64,000 nt of DNA from Methanococcoides sp. AM1 (GCF_900774055.1 NZ_CAAGSW010000005.1:307131-371130), one strand, 5' to 3'; counted from the stretch's first letter, positions 49,723 to 59,219 are shown. Numbers and translations are program-made. The notes: generated by a model not told the origin, from the letters alone.

Positions 49723-50298
49723 TCATTCAATATCAGATACTTCCGTATACTCGGCAGTATAGGACTCTTCTGAACCCATCTGCACTTCAAGAGCTGCCAC
49801 CAATGCGAGGAAGTAAAAAGGCGTTGTCAGCAAGGAACCAACATAGATCATACCACCTATTGCACTGATAACCCACAGAATGATAGCCAGCACAAGAGTG
49901 TCAGCGAAGTTCTTTTTGGAGATCTCAATACTTTCTTTTATGGAATCCATTACGCCATAACCCTTTATCACAAGAAGAGGAAGGGCATAGATCATAAGGA
50001 TAGAAAGCACGATTCCCGGAAGTACCAGGAACATAAATCCAATTCCTACTATAATGGCAAATAAAATAAAGAACACCCAGCTCTTCACAAAATTGTTGAA
50101 ACCTTCGAACAGGTCATTGATCTCAACCTTTTCCCCACCCATGCCTTTCACAGCCATGTAGGCTAGACCATAGAAAAGCGGTGCAATGGTCACAATAAAT
50201 ATGGAACCAATAAAAGCTATCAATGTAGCTACGACATAAGCAGCAATGTTCTCCTTAAAAACATCCCATGCTCGTCTGAATATACCTTCAAAATCCAC
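49723..50298 (-). CDS. Membrane protein, DUF4013/DUF975-like
   Basis: 191 residues with about five to six hydrophobic segments. The start DFEGIFRRAWDVFKENIAAYV and the central VLPGIVLSILMIYALPLLVIKGYGVMDSIKES are typical of the glycerophosphoryl-diesterase-membrane-domain/DUF4013-like family (repeat of helix pairs with IxxSxxxxxxN). No catalytic residues are apparent. It is downstream of the MscS gene, 83 bases away, on the same strand. Function unknown. Confidence 0.78.
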   Translation of the reverse strand: MDFEGIFRRAWDVFKENIAAYVVATLIAFIGSIFIVTIAPLFYGLAYMAVKGMGGEKVEINDLFEGFNNFVKSWVFFILFAIIVGIGFMFLVLPGIVLSILMIYALPLLVIKGYGVMDSIKESIEISKKNFADTLVLAIILWVISAIGGMIYVGSLLTTPFYFLALVAALEVQMGSEESYTAEYTEVSDIE

Positions 50299-50381
50299 AA
50301 TATCACCTCAAAAATAAAAAGGAAGCATAAACATAAATAATTTTGCAAAATTCTTACCAAAAAAGTATTGGAAGAATGAAC

Positions 50382-51467
50382 TTATTGGTGCTTAATGATC
50401 GTATATGTCGGGAATGGTATGTCAATTCCCTCCTTCCTGAACTCTGAGTCTATCAAAGTGTTAACTTCATTTATGACACTGAACTTTTCTGAAGGATACC
50501 TTACCCATAAGATCAATGCAAAATCGAGACTGAAATCCCCATGGTTATCAAAACGCACAGATGGCTCAGGGTAGTCCAGAACAAGATCGATGGTTTTTGC
50601 GATGTCCAAGAGAACTCTTTTTACCTTTGCAACATCAGACCCGTATGCAACACCAATAGTTATTTTCACCATCATCCTGGGCTGGGGTGATGTATAATTT
50701 ATAACCTTGTTGTTTGCTATTATGCTGTTCGGGATTATGATCATATTGTTGTAGAAATCAAGGATCCTGGTACTCCTTATACCTACTTCTTCCACGATCC
50801 CGATCTGCCCATCAGCTATCTCGATACGATCACCGTTCTTGAAAGGCTTATCATAATAGATGGAAAGACCGCCGAAGAACTGTGAAATTGCATCCTTGGC
50901 AGCAAATGCGATAGCAATACCCATAATACCTGCAGATGCAAACAAAGGAATTATATTCACTCCCCATATGCCTTCGAGGATCATGCCTATACCGACCAGA
51001 CTAATTACAAGATCGGAGATGCCCTTCAGAAGCGGGAGTACTTCATCATCTATCTTGGTCTCTGTCTTTTTTACTATCGATGGCATGACATTGTCAAACA
51101 GTATCCTGTTTATATTTATCAGTGTAAAGATCCAGACCAACGCTAAAATTGTCAACAAAATGTCATTCAAGAACAACAGGTAACTTTCTGCACCACTTAT
51201 TATAGAAAGTGCAAGGAATGCTCCCATCAGGATCACAGTGTAATATATAGGACGCTTTACTGCATTTATTACAAGATCATCTATCTCTAATTTTGTCTTT
51301 GAAGTAAAATGCAGAAGAACTTTTTTGAAAATAATGTCTACCAGATAAGCAAGTATTACCGATAATACCATTATCAAGGCTGCTAATGCTAACTTGTATT
51401 CAATTGCACCAAAAAGTGGTCCCAATGTTTGCTGGGCATACATGGATACTGTTTCATTGAATGACAT
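50382..51467 (-). CDS. Small-conductance mechanosensitive channel (MscS family)
   Basis: 361 residues. Four N-terminal hydrophobic segments (about residues 24-46, 72-90, 98-118, 150-190) precede the pore helix region GIMGIAIAFAAKDAISQFFGGLSIYYDKPFKNGDRI and the beta domain IGIVEEVGIRSTRILDFYNN, then the C-terminal alpha/beta domain. It opens under membrane tension to release osmolytes. The family is certain; gating properties are not inferable. Confidence 0.94.
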   Translation of the reverse strand: MSFNETVSMYAQQTLGPLFGAIEYKLALAALIMVLSVILAYLVDIIFKKVLLHFTSKTKLEIDDLVINAVKRPIYYTVILMGAFLALSIISGAESYLLFLNDILLTILALVWIFTLININRILFDNVMPSIVKKTETKIDDEVLPLLKGISDLVISLVGIGMILEGIWGVNIIPLFASAGIMGIAIAFAAKDAISQFFGGLSIYYDKPFKNGDRIEIADGQIGIVEEVGIRSTRILDFYNNMIIIPNSIIANNKVINYTSPQPRMMVKITIGVAYGSDVAKVKRVLLDIAKTIDLVLDYPEPSVRFDNHGDFSLDFALILWVRYPSEKFSVINEVNTLIDSEFRKEGIDIPFPTYTIIKHQ

Positions 51468-51496
51468 AATGGTAGAATTGGGACGACAATATATAT

Positions 51497-54400
51497 TTAT
51501 TTGGACACGACATCTGAAATCAGACGATTAATAGTATCAAGCAGGTCCTTTTTACTAAAAACCCCTTTTTGAATAATGGAATTTACTTTCCTGTCCATGA
51601 ATACACGGTCCTTAGCTGTAATATCACTCGCAGTGCATGCCACGATAGGAATATTGCAGGTTTCAGGGTTCGACCTTAATACGGAGATCACATCAAATCC
51701 GGAGACATGTGGCATCAGGAGGTCAAGTAATACAATGTCCGGCTGCTCTTCTGCACATATATCAATTGCATCTGTTCCTGAATATGCACGCAGTATTGTA
51801 AACCCTTCCGGCTCCAGCATAGATGAAAGAAGCGCAACCGCATAAGGCTCATCATCAATTATCAGGATCTTCGGTTCCTTTCTTTCAAGTTTCTCTTTGT
51901 AACGGTTCATCAATTTCAAAAGATAGTCACGATCGAACGGTTTGGTCAGGTGATCTACTGCACCGCGTTCCAGAGCAGTCTCTTTCTGGTCCATCATAGA
52001 GATCATTACTACTGGTATCTCAGAGGTAGATACATCCTCTTTCAAATGGCGAAGTACACTCCAGCCATCCAGTTCCGGCAACATTACATCAAGAGTAATA
52101 GCAAAAGGTTTCAATTTTCTGGCAATCGCCACAGCTTCTATACCATTTTCAGCAGAAACAACACGATAACCACCATCAATAAAAGTTAACATCAAAAGTT
52201 CACGTGATCTTTCATCATCTTCAACAACGAGTATCAGCGGATCGTCGTCCGTGCATTTGTCAGGAACTATGATCTCAGGGGCTACCTTTTCAGCCAGTTC
52301 ATCAATAGCATCACTATCGATATGTCCGGAATTATCCTGAACTGTTCCCTGAGATATCTCCGGAATGGGGTTCTGAGTTATAGACTTTGATGTACAAGGC
52401 GATGCGCCTGAAATCGGGATGTCAAAGAAAAAGGTACTTCCTAAGCTAGGTTTGCTTTTGACCCAGACATTTCCACCATGCATTTCCACAAAGTGCCTGA
52501 CAATTGCAAGACCAAGACCAGTACCACCATAACTCCGCTGGTGAGAACCATCTGCCTGACTAAAAGGCTTAAAAAGGGACTGCCTATCCTCTTCAGAAAT
52601 ACCAATACCAGTATCTTTTACCTGGACCAATAACCGTTCTTCAACAAATCTTGCATTGATATCAACAGAACCGCCTGCGGGAGTGAACTTTATTGCATTG
52701 CTAACCAGATTTTGGAGGATCTGTTCGAACTTCTGCTTATCAGCATTGATAACGATACCCTTGGGATCTAGTTCAGAGTTCAGATCAATATCTTTCTTTT
52801 TAGCCATTGGAGCAAGCAGGGAGCAAACCACATCAAACGATTCCAAAACAAGGAAATGTTCGTAGTTCAATTCTACACTCCCGGATTCTACCCTTGAAAT
52901 ATCCAGAATATCATTAATGATGCCCAGAAGCTTCTTACCACTATCTGAGATGTTATGCAGGTATTTTGCATTCTTTTCATTAAGGTCCCCTGATGCAAGC
53001 ACAACATCGGAAAAGCCGATGATAGCGTTTAAGGGAGTCCTTAGCTCATGCGTAATATTGGAAAGGAATTCACTTTTCGCAATAATACCGGTTTCAGCGT
53101 TGGCCTTTGCAGCTAACAGGTTTTCCTCCTTGTTCCTGCGTTCACTAACATCATTCGAAATGATGAGGATCGCATTTTTGCCCCTGTATTCTATAAGACT
53201 GGCATTGATCTCCACAGGTAAGCTCACCCCATCCTTTTTCAGAAGGACTGTCTCAAAGGCCGAATGCCCATTATCGAGCACTTCGCCTATGTGAGCTTTA
53301 AACTCTTCAACACAGTCGGGAAGGAAAGCTGATCCTGAATTGAGAGAAAGAAATTCGTCATGGGTGTAACCTAAAAGTTCAAACCCGGCCTTATTGACCT
53401 CAAGGAAAGTTCCATCGGGATCCTGAACATAAACAGCATAACTAAATCTATCAAATAATGCCCTGTACTTTGCTTCCGCTTCCTTCAATTCGGTCTCAGC
53501 AATTTTGTTATCAGTAATATCCAGGATGATGCCATGATAGCGATCAGTGATACCTTCTTCCACAATTTCCAGCTGGGAATGTTCAGATATCCAATGGACA
53601 TTTCCATTTCTATCCAGAATACGATACTCTTTGGAGAAATCCCTTTTATTTTGTTGTAAGCATTCAAGAAGATCTGAATAATACCCTTCTACATCATCAG
53701 GATGAATAATATCAGCATAGAGGATCTCATGAGACATCAGAGTCGCTGCATCGTACCCGAATTGGCTCACATTATCTGATACGAACTCAACAGGGAATCC
53801 TTTCTCGGTCTTCCACAGGAATGCAATGGCAGGACTGCTACGATAGATAGAACTGAGTTCTTCATCTTTTCGTACTGGTTTGGGCCCTGCTGATGTTTCA
53901 GGCTTAATGACCGATGTGTTCTCTTTGATTGAAGGGGTCTTTTCATCTGTATTCATGATGATGTTTTCAGTCCTGTGCATCAGGTCGATGACCTCAGAGC
54001 GGGAGAATACATCCATCGGAAGAGTACATAACGACCTCATCCCAAGCTCGCGGGCAGTATCTGTTACAATATCGGCGTAAGATGTAAGGTATTCAAGTCC
54101 GGATCCTTTAATGTCCTGTAGATCTACGTTAAAACGAAGACCATCGAAACCATCCATTATGACCTGGTCCTGCATAAGTTTCCAGTGATCAAGAAGAAGA
54201 GAAGGCAATAATTTCAGATCATTTCCGGGTAATTCCGGAATCGGGATTATCTTAAGCTGTGATGTGCGAAGATAAGGATCGATGTAAACTCCTCTTTCTT
54301 TGAGCATATCTTTTGCCGTCGTAGCACTTTCAACATCCGGGGTCATCCATACACATAATTCATTGCCCTCGAGACCTAACATGATGTAATCCTGCAGAAA

Positions 54401-54499
54401 ATCGGCCAATTGAGCCGTATCCTTATACACAAAGCAAAAATGACAGCCATTCGAAATGACAGACGCATCTTTGTCCGTTTTTCTTACTTGATCACCCAT
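51497..54499 (-). CDS. Hybrid sensor histidine kinase: MEDS-PAS-PAS-HisKA-HATPase-REC-REC
   Basis: About 1000 residues from ATG 54499 (SD GGAAAG; open frame continues to 54559). N-terminal MEDS domain (CHFCFVYKDTAQLADFL, about 18-180), two PAS domains (about 225-350 and 355-470), HisKA with His in FLSNITHELRTPLNAIIGF, HATPase with DTGIGISEEDRQSLFKPF and GGTGLGLAIVRHF. It ends in two receiver domains with phospho-Asp in FAITLDVMLPELDG and DIVLLDLLMPHVSG. No membrane span, so a cytoplasmic sensor. MEDS occurs in methanogens and methylotrophs (DcmR), so a C1-compound signal is plausible but unproven. Confidence 0.94.
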   Translation of the reverse strand: MGDQVRKTDKDASVISNGCHFCFVYKDTAQLADFLQDYIMLGLEGNELCVWMTPDVESATTAKDMLKERGVYIDPYLRTSQLKIIPIPELPGNDLKLLPSLLLDHWKLMQDQVIMDGFDGLRFNVDLQDIKGSGLEYLTSYADIVTDTARELGMRSLCTLPMDVFSRSEVIDLMHRTENIIMNTDEKTPSIKENTSVIKPETSAGPKPVRKDEELSSIYRSSPAIAFLWKTEKGFPVEFVSDNVSQFGYDAATLMSHEILYADIIHPDDVEGYYSDLLECLQQNKRDFSKEYRILDRNGNVHWISEHSQLEIVEEGITDRYHGIILDITDNKIAETELKEAEAKYRALFDRFSYAVYVQDPDGTFLEVNKAGFELLGYTHDEFLSLNSGSAFLPDCVEEFKAHIGEVLDNGHSAFETVLLKKDGVSLPVEINASLIEYRGKNAILIISNDVSERRNKEENLLAAKANAETGIIAKSEFLSNITHELRTPLNAIIGFSDVVLASGDLNEKNAKYLHNISDSGKKLLGIINDILDISRVESGSVELNYEHFLVLESFDVVCSLLAPMAKKKDIDLNSELDPKGIVINADKQKFEQILQNLVSNAIKFTPAGGSVDINARFVEERLLVQVKDTGIGISEEDRQSLFKPFSQADGSHQRSYGGTGLGLAIVRHFVEMHGGNVWVKSKPSLGSTFFFDIPISGASPCTSKSITQNPIPEISQGTVQDNSGHIDSDAIDELAEKVAPEIIVPDKCTDDDPLILVVEDDERSRELLMLTFIDGGYRVVSAENGIEAVAIARKLKPFAITLDVMLPELDGWSVLRHLKEDVSTSEIPVVMISMMDQKETALERGAVDHLTKPFDRDYLLKLMNRYKEKLERKEPKILIIDDEPYAVALLSSMLEPEGFTILRAYSGTDAIDICAEEQPDIVLLDLLMPHVSGFDVISVLRSNPETCNIPIVACTASDITAKDRVFMDRKVNSIIQKGVFSKKDLLDTINRLISDVVSK

Positions 54500-54771
54500 G
54501 TTTCTTTCCAGGATCCGGATACTGATGCTATATGTACTAATTGAAATAATGTAGTGCAACTTCCAGAGGTAGAGAAGTAGATCAGATGGATGTAACTTTG
54601 TTATATCATAGAAGGATTGTTTTTGCTATTATATATATTATAACCCATAGAAAAGAGAAATATTCTGCTTATTGTGATTTTGATTAAACATCAATCAGTA
54701 TAGACTGCATTCAGAATAGATCAGGAAGAATGATAAGAAAAGTGAAAAAAGAAAACCAAATAAGTGGAAGA
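54500..54771. other. Intergenic region upstream of the hybrid kinase
   Basis: About 270 AT-rich bases. An alternating TA stretch around 54630-54642 could be the promoter of the kinase on the minus strand. No small coding frame is supported. Confidence 0.35.
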
Positions 54772-55125
54772 TCAGTCCCCACCTATAATATTATCCAATA
54801 CTGTATCAATATTGTACAACTTTTCTTTTACGATCTGATATAATTCTGCAAAATTATCTCCACTTTTATCAGACCTATAATCTTTTGAACTGTATGAGAT
54901 ATAGGGCCCTGGATCGTTAGGCATGTACTTGATAGCATCAATAACATTTTTTACTTCATTGTGCTTTACATAGTAGATAAGATAATAGTCACCTAATTCC
55001 TTTTGTATTGACCATACATACGTTTGGTTATACTTAAAGAACAAAGACTCTTGTAATGCTTTCACATCAGTTATCAATTCCTCAGAATTGACCATGGCAT
55101 CTACAGCCTTTAGTATTTTACTCAT
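54772..55125 (-). CDS. Hypothetical small soluble protein
   Basis: About 117 residues. ATG 55125 follows GGTGGGCG; a second ATG at 55137 would add four residues. The chain is mixed alpha/beta with a Tyr-rich middle (DYYLIYYVKHNEV) and the segment KYMPNDPGPYISYSSKDY. No Cys, no transmembrane helix, no motif I can name. It stands alone on the minus strand. Confidence 0.65.
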   Translation of the reverse strand: MSKILKAVDAMVNSEELITDVKALQESLFFKYNQTYVWSIQKELGDYYLIYYVKHNEVKNVIDAIKYMPNDPGPYISYSSKDYRSDKSGDNFAELYQIVKEKLYNIDTVLDNIIGGD

Positions 55126-55238
55126 ATCGCCCACCATCTACATAAATTGATTTATTTAAACGACAGAATAATTCCTACTAATAATATAAATATTTTTTTG
55201 CCCACATCAAGATATAGATTCAAACCATAATTATAAAA

Positions 55239-55260
55239 GATTGATTGATTGATTGATTGA
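55239..55260 (+). repeat. GATT tetranucleotide repeat, 5.5 copies
   Basis: Five perfect GATT units plus GA run from 55239 to 55260 in the gap between two divergently read small genes. Such a tract can change length by slippage. Confidence 0.8.
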
Positions 55261-55379
55261 CGATTCGTTTGAAAAATAAATTTGAAACATTATAAGTATT
55301 AACCTGATGCCATTCCCGCACAGATATATATAAGATGAAAAAAGATATTTGAGAAATCAGCTCTTTTGGAGAGATCCAG

Positions 55380-55862
55380 TTGGAAAACATCAATCAAAAA
55401 GAAATTCTAGTCCTGCAGCTTCAAAGAATGTACTGGATTGAAACTGAAATGGAGCAGCTTGCAGCATGGGAAGCAAGAATCGAACTTGAGGGACAACATC
55501 TGGAAGCACTGGAAACCCTGTCCCATGATTCAGACAAACACGCCTTGATCCTTGAAAAATGGATCAACATGGCAAACATCGACCTCCCAAGAACTGCACC
55601 CCGGGGAATTCCCCACAGAATGTTTGACTTCAACAGGACAAATGTCTACGAGATGTTCAGTGAGATCCGGAAATATGAAGTACTTGTAAGGGACACGTAT
55701 CATAGCATAACTAAAGCAGATACCAATGTCCTGAAAGAAGTATTCCCCGATGAAGAAAGCAGAAACGACTTCATAAAGGATATGAAGCACCTTGTCGCAG
55801 AAGAAGAAAGACACAAAAAGATATGCGATGATAAGATCGGTGGATTTACCAGAGTGCTCTGA
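55380..55862 (+). CDS. Small helical, ferritin-like protein (tentative)
   Basis: 160 residues, start TTG 55380 with GGAGAG six bases upstream. It is almost all helix and has Glu/His pairs spaced as in ferritin-like four-helix proteins: YWIETEMEQLAAWEARIELEGQHLEALE in two parts, DKHALILEKW, and a last helix with AEEERHKKIC. That placement suggests a di-metal or degenerate ferritin-like fold; I cannot confirm metal ligands. No partner gene is linked. A hairpin-plus-T terminator follows. Confidence 0.65.
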   Translation: MENINQKEILVLQLQRMYWIETEMEQLAAWEARIELEGQHLEALETLSHDSDKHALILEKWINMANIDLPRTAPRGIPHRMFDFNRTNVYEMFSEIRKYEVLVRDTYHSITKADTNVLKEVFPDEESRNDFIKDMKHLVAEEERHKKICDDKIGGFTRVL

Positions 55863-55892
55863 ATTTTATATCGTTTTGCTTAGAAATGTTGT

Positions 55893-55922
55893 GGGTCTCT
55901 CAAGACCCGTAAATCATTTTTT
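55893..55922 (+). terminator. Intrinsic terminator after the ferritin-like gene
   Basis: GGGTCT and AGACCC form a six-base stem with loop CTCA, followed by T6 at 55917-55922. It lies 30 bases past the stop at 55862. Confidence 0.65.
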
Positions 55923-56139
55923 ACAATTTTACTGATAAGATCTCACAACATGCTTTGTGAAGATCAAAACAGAAGACTTGCGTATTCTTAGGGTTGTGTT
56001 CCCCGGCACCTTTTACTATCATAGTGATCAAATACATTGCACATATTTATAATGTGTAAGTCCAGTATAGGTTTACGTTAAGATATATTTATGAATACGA
56101 TGCCGAATATATTTTATGTGAAGTTAAGAGGTTATCAAT

Positions 56140-57024
56140 TTGAAATGGAAACATGACAGAGGACTTGAGGGACGGATGTTGCTGACACTATTCCTGCTGG
56201 GAGCAGTGTACCTATTATTTCTGGCATTCCTGTTCTACAGCGGTGCACCCCAGACATTCATGCTGTTGTTCATAGGCGGATTCATGGCATTGCAGTACTT
56301 CTACTCGGACCGCCTGGTCCTCTGGACCATGCATGCAACCGTCGTTTCCGAGCATGAGGAGCCTGAACTTCACCAGACCATAACCCGGTTATGTGCCATA
56401 GCAGACCTGCCAATACCCAGGATCGCAGTGGTGAACACATCGATCCCGAATGCCTTTGCAACCGGTAGGGGACCAAAGAATGCAGTGGTTGCTGTGACCA
56501 CGGGACTGATGGACCAGTTAAACCAGGGAGAGCTGGAAGCGGTCCTTGCACATGAGCTGAGCCATGTGAAGAACAGAGATATGGCGATACTGACCATAGC
56601 CAGTTTCATATCGACCCTTGCGTTCTACATCGTCAGGTACAGTTTCTACTTCGGCGGCATGGGAGGTATGGGCGGCAGACGAAAGGAATCCGGTGGAATT
56701 ATTGCGATCTGGATCGTCTCATTACTTGTATGGGTCATCAGTTTCCTGCTGATACGCGCCCTTTCAAGGTACAGGGAATTTGCGGCGGACAGGGGTTCTG
56801 CTGTGATCACAGGCCAGCCCTCCAACCTGGCATCGGCACTTACGAAGATAAGCGGGATCATGCCCCATATCCCTCAGGATGACCTGAGATCAGTGGAGGG
56901 TATGAATGCGTTTTTCATAATCCCTGCGGTCTCAGGTTCTTTCATGAACCTGCTCTCGACCCACCCATCCACGGAGAAAAGACTCGCAGCACTTGAAAAA
57001 TTACAACAGGAGCTTGAGTTCTGA
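56140..57024 (+). CDS. htpX: Membrane zinc metalloprotease HtpX (M48 family)
   Basis: 294 residues, start TTG 56140 after GAGGTTAT. Two N-terminal helices (about residues 13-30 and 34-50), then the catalytic HELSH (about 138-142), two more helices (about 148-165 and 187-207) and the third zinc ligand in YREFAADRGS. It degrades damaged membrane proteins. The TGATG-type overlap with the next gene, a PspA-associated protein, ties it to envelope stress. Confidence 0.94.
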   Translation: MKWKHDRGLEGRMLLTLFLLGAVYLLFLAFLFYSGAPQTFMLLFIGGFMALQYFYSDRLVLWTMHATVVSEHEEPELHQTITRLCAIADLPIPRIAVVNTSIPNAFATGRGPKNAVVAVTTGLMDQLNQGELEAVLAHELSHVKNRDMAILTIASFISTLAFYIVRYSFYFGGMGGMGGRRKESGGIIAIWIVSLLVWVISFLLIRALSRYREFAADRGSAVITGQPSNLASALTKISGIMPHIPQDDLRSVEGMNAFFIIPAVSGSFMNLLSTHPSTEKRLAALEKLQQELEF

Positions 57025-57596
57025 TGGGACTAAAAGGCATGTTCGATTCCCTGCTCGGAAGGAGCAAGCTGCCGCCATCAAATACGGAGAGGCTGTTCGC
57101 GATCTCAACTGCAGTGGTCACGATGGAAGTGAGCCTGAACCTGCACCCGTCCGGTCAGGCAGGTATCTGTTTTAAGTCCATGTCCCTTTCCCAGTATGAG
57201 AATACCAGAAAGGAGATAGAGGAGCTGTTAAGTTACAGCACACAGGAAACAGGGACAAATTTCCGCATTGAGAAAGACAAGTACAACTTCCTCTGGGCGA
57301 TCCTGGAAGATAACGACTTCGAGGACCTTGTCACGAACATACATATGATCAGCCAGACCCTTATCGAGCAGGGTTTCTCAGAACAGATCCTGTGCGCAGT
57401 GTACCGCTTTGAGAGCGAAGGACCGGTCTACTGGATCTATAATTTCAAACAGGGCAGCTACTATCCTTTCGTACCCCGGGGCAAACAGGAAAGAGACAAT
57501 TCCATGGAGCTCAGGCTCAAGGCCCTTATTGAGAACGAGCTGCCGGTAGAGAAAAATGTGGAAAAATGGTATCCCCTCTGGGGAATGCCATTCTAA
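57024..57596 (+). CDS. pspAB: PspA-associated protein PspAB
   Basis: 190 residues, starting MGLKGMFDSLLGRSKLPP. The domain (YENTRKEIEELLSYSTQETGT, DKYNFLWAILEDNDFEDLV, ending in WYPLWGMPF) matches the PspAB family, found beside HtpX and PspA in archaea and actinobacteria. No transmembrane helix. It overlaps the htpX stop by one base and converges on the pspA-pspAA pair, 18 bases away. A role in membrane-stress response is inferred from linkage. Confidence 0.82.
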   Translation: MGLKGMFDSLLGRSKLPPSNTERLFAISTAVVTMEVSLNLHPSGQAGICFKSMSLSQYENTRKEIEELLSYSTQETGTNFRIEKDKYNFLWAILEDNDFEDLVTNIHMISQTLIEQGFSEQILCAVYRFESEGPVYWIYNFKQGSYYPFVPRGKQERDNSMELRLKALIENELPVEKNVEKWYPLWGMPF

Positions 57597-57614
57597 AAAT
57601 TAAAGATGAAGATT

Positions 57615-57893
57615 TCAGTCTTCGAGAAGACCGCTTCCAGTAAAGATCTCCTTTGCTTCCTGTAAGCTCAGGTCCTCAGGCGGGACTATGATGTTGGATT
57701 CCACAATGCTCGCATCATCAAGCTGTTTCCCGTTAGATTTGATCACATTGATGAGCCTTGAAAGCTCAGTCCTGTAATCAGCTTCATTTTCCTTGCCTAC
57801 AAGGTCCACTATCCGGTTGTCAATGATGTTGAGCTCGTCGAACAGACTTCCAGGGACCTCAAACTGCCCTTCACCCATTATCCTGATTATCAT
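57615..57893 (-). CDS. pspAA: PspA-associated protein PspAA
   Basis: 92 residues. The start MIIRIMGEGQFEVP and the pattern LNIIDNRIVDLV, ending VPPEDLSLQEAKEIFTGSGLL, are typical of PspAA, a small domain nearly always encoded next to PspA. It overlaps the pspA stop by four bases (ATGA). It likely binds PspA or modulates its oligomers; biochemical role is not established. Confidence 0.88.
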   Translation of the reverse strand: MIIRIMGEGQFEVPGSLFDELNIIDNRIVDLVGKENEADYRTELSRLINVIKSNGKQLDDASIVESNIIVPPEDLSLQEAKEIFTGSGLLED

Positions 57894-58588
57894 TTACCTT
57901 CCTCCTGCCTGAGTTTTGCCAGCTCCGTCTCGACATTCGATTCTGCACTGATCTTTGCAAGCTCCCTGTCGATATCATCGCCACTTCTTGTAATGTCATC
58001 AAGAGTGCCTGTCTCGATGAGCTCATCAAGAGCAGAGGCCCGTGCCTTCATGTCCTGGGTCTTGTTCTCAGCTCTCTCAACGGCAAGACCGACATCCGCC
58101 ATCTCCTCACTGATACCAGATACGGACTCATTGATCTTTACCTGGGACTCAGCAGCCGTATACTGTGCCTTGATGGTCTCCTTCTTTGTCCTGAAGATCT
58201 CCACCTTGGTAGATAGACGCTTCTCAGCAGCCACCAGCTTGTCCTGCTCCTTTTCAAGGTCAGCTATCTGCTGGTCAAGTCCCTGTACCTGAAGTTCCAG
58301 CGCACCCTTGCGCTCAAGTGCAAGCCTTGCAAGGTCCTCCCTGTCACTCTTGATTGCATCCCTTGCCTGCCCTGAAAGCTTGTCAATGCTCTGCATCAAC
58401 TTCGAGCGCTGTAACTGCAATCTCTTCTTAGACGTCGCTACCTCAGCCACCCCTCTTTTTACACCCTGCAACATTTCCAGTTGTTTCTCATAGGAATAGT
58501 CAAGTGTCTCTCTGGGGTCCTCCATGCGATTGACGATCTTGTTCATCTTCGCTTTGAGGACGGTTTCCATTCTGTTAAATAGACTCAT
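57890..58588 (-). CDS. pspA: PspA/IM30/Vipp1-family membrane-repair protein
   Basis: 232 residues, helical throughout. It starts MSLFNRMETVLKAKMNKIVNR, an amphipathic helix, and continues with MEDPRETLDYSYEKQLEMLQG, the family signature, and long coiled coils (about 27-190). PspA/Vipp1 proteins are ESCRT-III relatives that polymerise on damaged membranes. The length is that of standard PspA. It heads a two-gene unit with pspAA. Confidence 0.94.
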   Translation of the reverse strand: MSLFNRMETVLKAKMNKIVNRMEDPRETLDYSYEKQLEMLQGVKRGVAEVATSKKRLQLQRSKLMQSIDKLSGQARDAIKSDREDLARLALERKGALELQVQGLDQQIADLEKEQDKLVAAEKRLSTKVEIFRTKKETIKAQYTAAESQVKINESVSGISEEMADVGLAVERAENKTQDMKARASALDELIETGTLDDITRSGDDIDRELAKISAESNVETELAKLRQEEGK

Positions 58589-58908
58589 TTACTCCCTCCC
58601 GTTATTATGTGCATGTTAGTCATCAGAACTAACTATCATATGTTATTTAGCCGATTTACTATTTCTAATTTTAGTTCCAGTGGGGGGTTTGGAGGGATTG
58701 GTGAGAAGGTGGTTAGGCTTTTTTATGGAGGGAGAAGAAGGGATCAAGAACTCCAACCTTTGAAAAGGTAGTTGTTGAGACTATCCGGGAAGCTGACAAG
58801 CTAAACAAGGAGTTCAAGGAACTGAGAATTAACAAACGGGCTTCTGTTCTGTCTACTCATAACACTATGAGATGTTGTTGGTTTAGCGGTAGCTATGGAA
58901 GTGAAACC
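58589..58908. other. Gap with an uncalled coding-like stretch on the plus strand
   Basis: About 320 bases. From 58717 (after a TAG) the frame is open into the small gene at 58909 and reads SRTPTFEKVVVETIREADK, then LNKEFKELRINKRASVLS, which looks like real helical protein. No ATG, GTG or well-placed start with SD opens it before 58867. It may be a truncated gene whose end was joined to the small membrane protein. I do not recognise the family. Confidence 0.4.
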
Positions 58909-59076
58909 ATGAATGATTTAGCACCATTTGAAACAGAATTTGTACAGACTGCGGAATATCTGCCTATAACAAGTGATCTACTCATAGTTATTTGTGTAAT
59001 TTTGCTTATTGTGGGCATGGCTCTAGGCTATGGAATAGCAGTTGCCAGGCTTAAGAGAGATCTTCCGATTTACTGA
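58909..59076 (+). CDS. Small single-pass membrane protein
   Basis: 55 residues from ATG 58909, with GGAAGTGA shortly before. An acidic N-terminus (MNDLAPFETEFVQTAEYLP) leads to one transmembrane helix (about residues 22-42) and a basic end VARLKRDLPIY. The frame is open further upstream. No family recognised. Confidence 0.55.
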   Translation: MNDLAPFETEFVQTAEYLPITSDLLIVICVILLIVGMALGYGIAVARLKRDLPIY

Positions 59077-59219
59077 GTTTGTCAAATTACACATAAATGA
59101 CAGAGATTAGCTCCTGACCGTCCGGATGTCCTGGGCCCCGGGAACTCCTTAAAAAGTGGGTGGTTTGTGGGAATATGTGATAAGAAGTGTTGCTGAAAGG
59201 TATGGTAACGACATTATTA

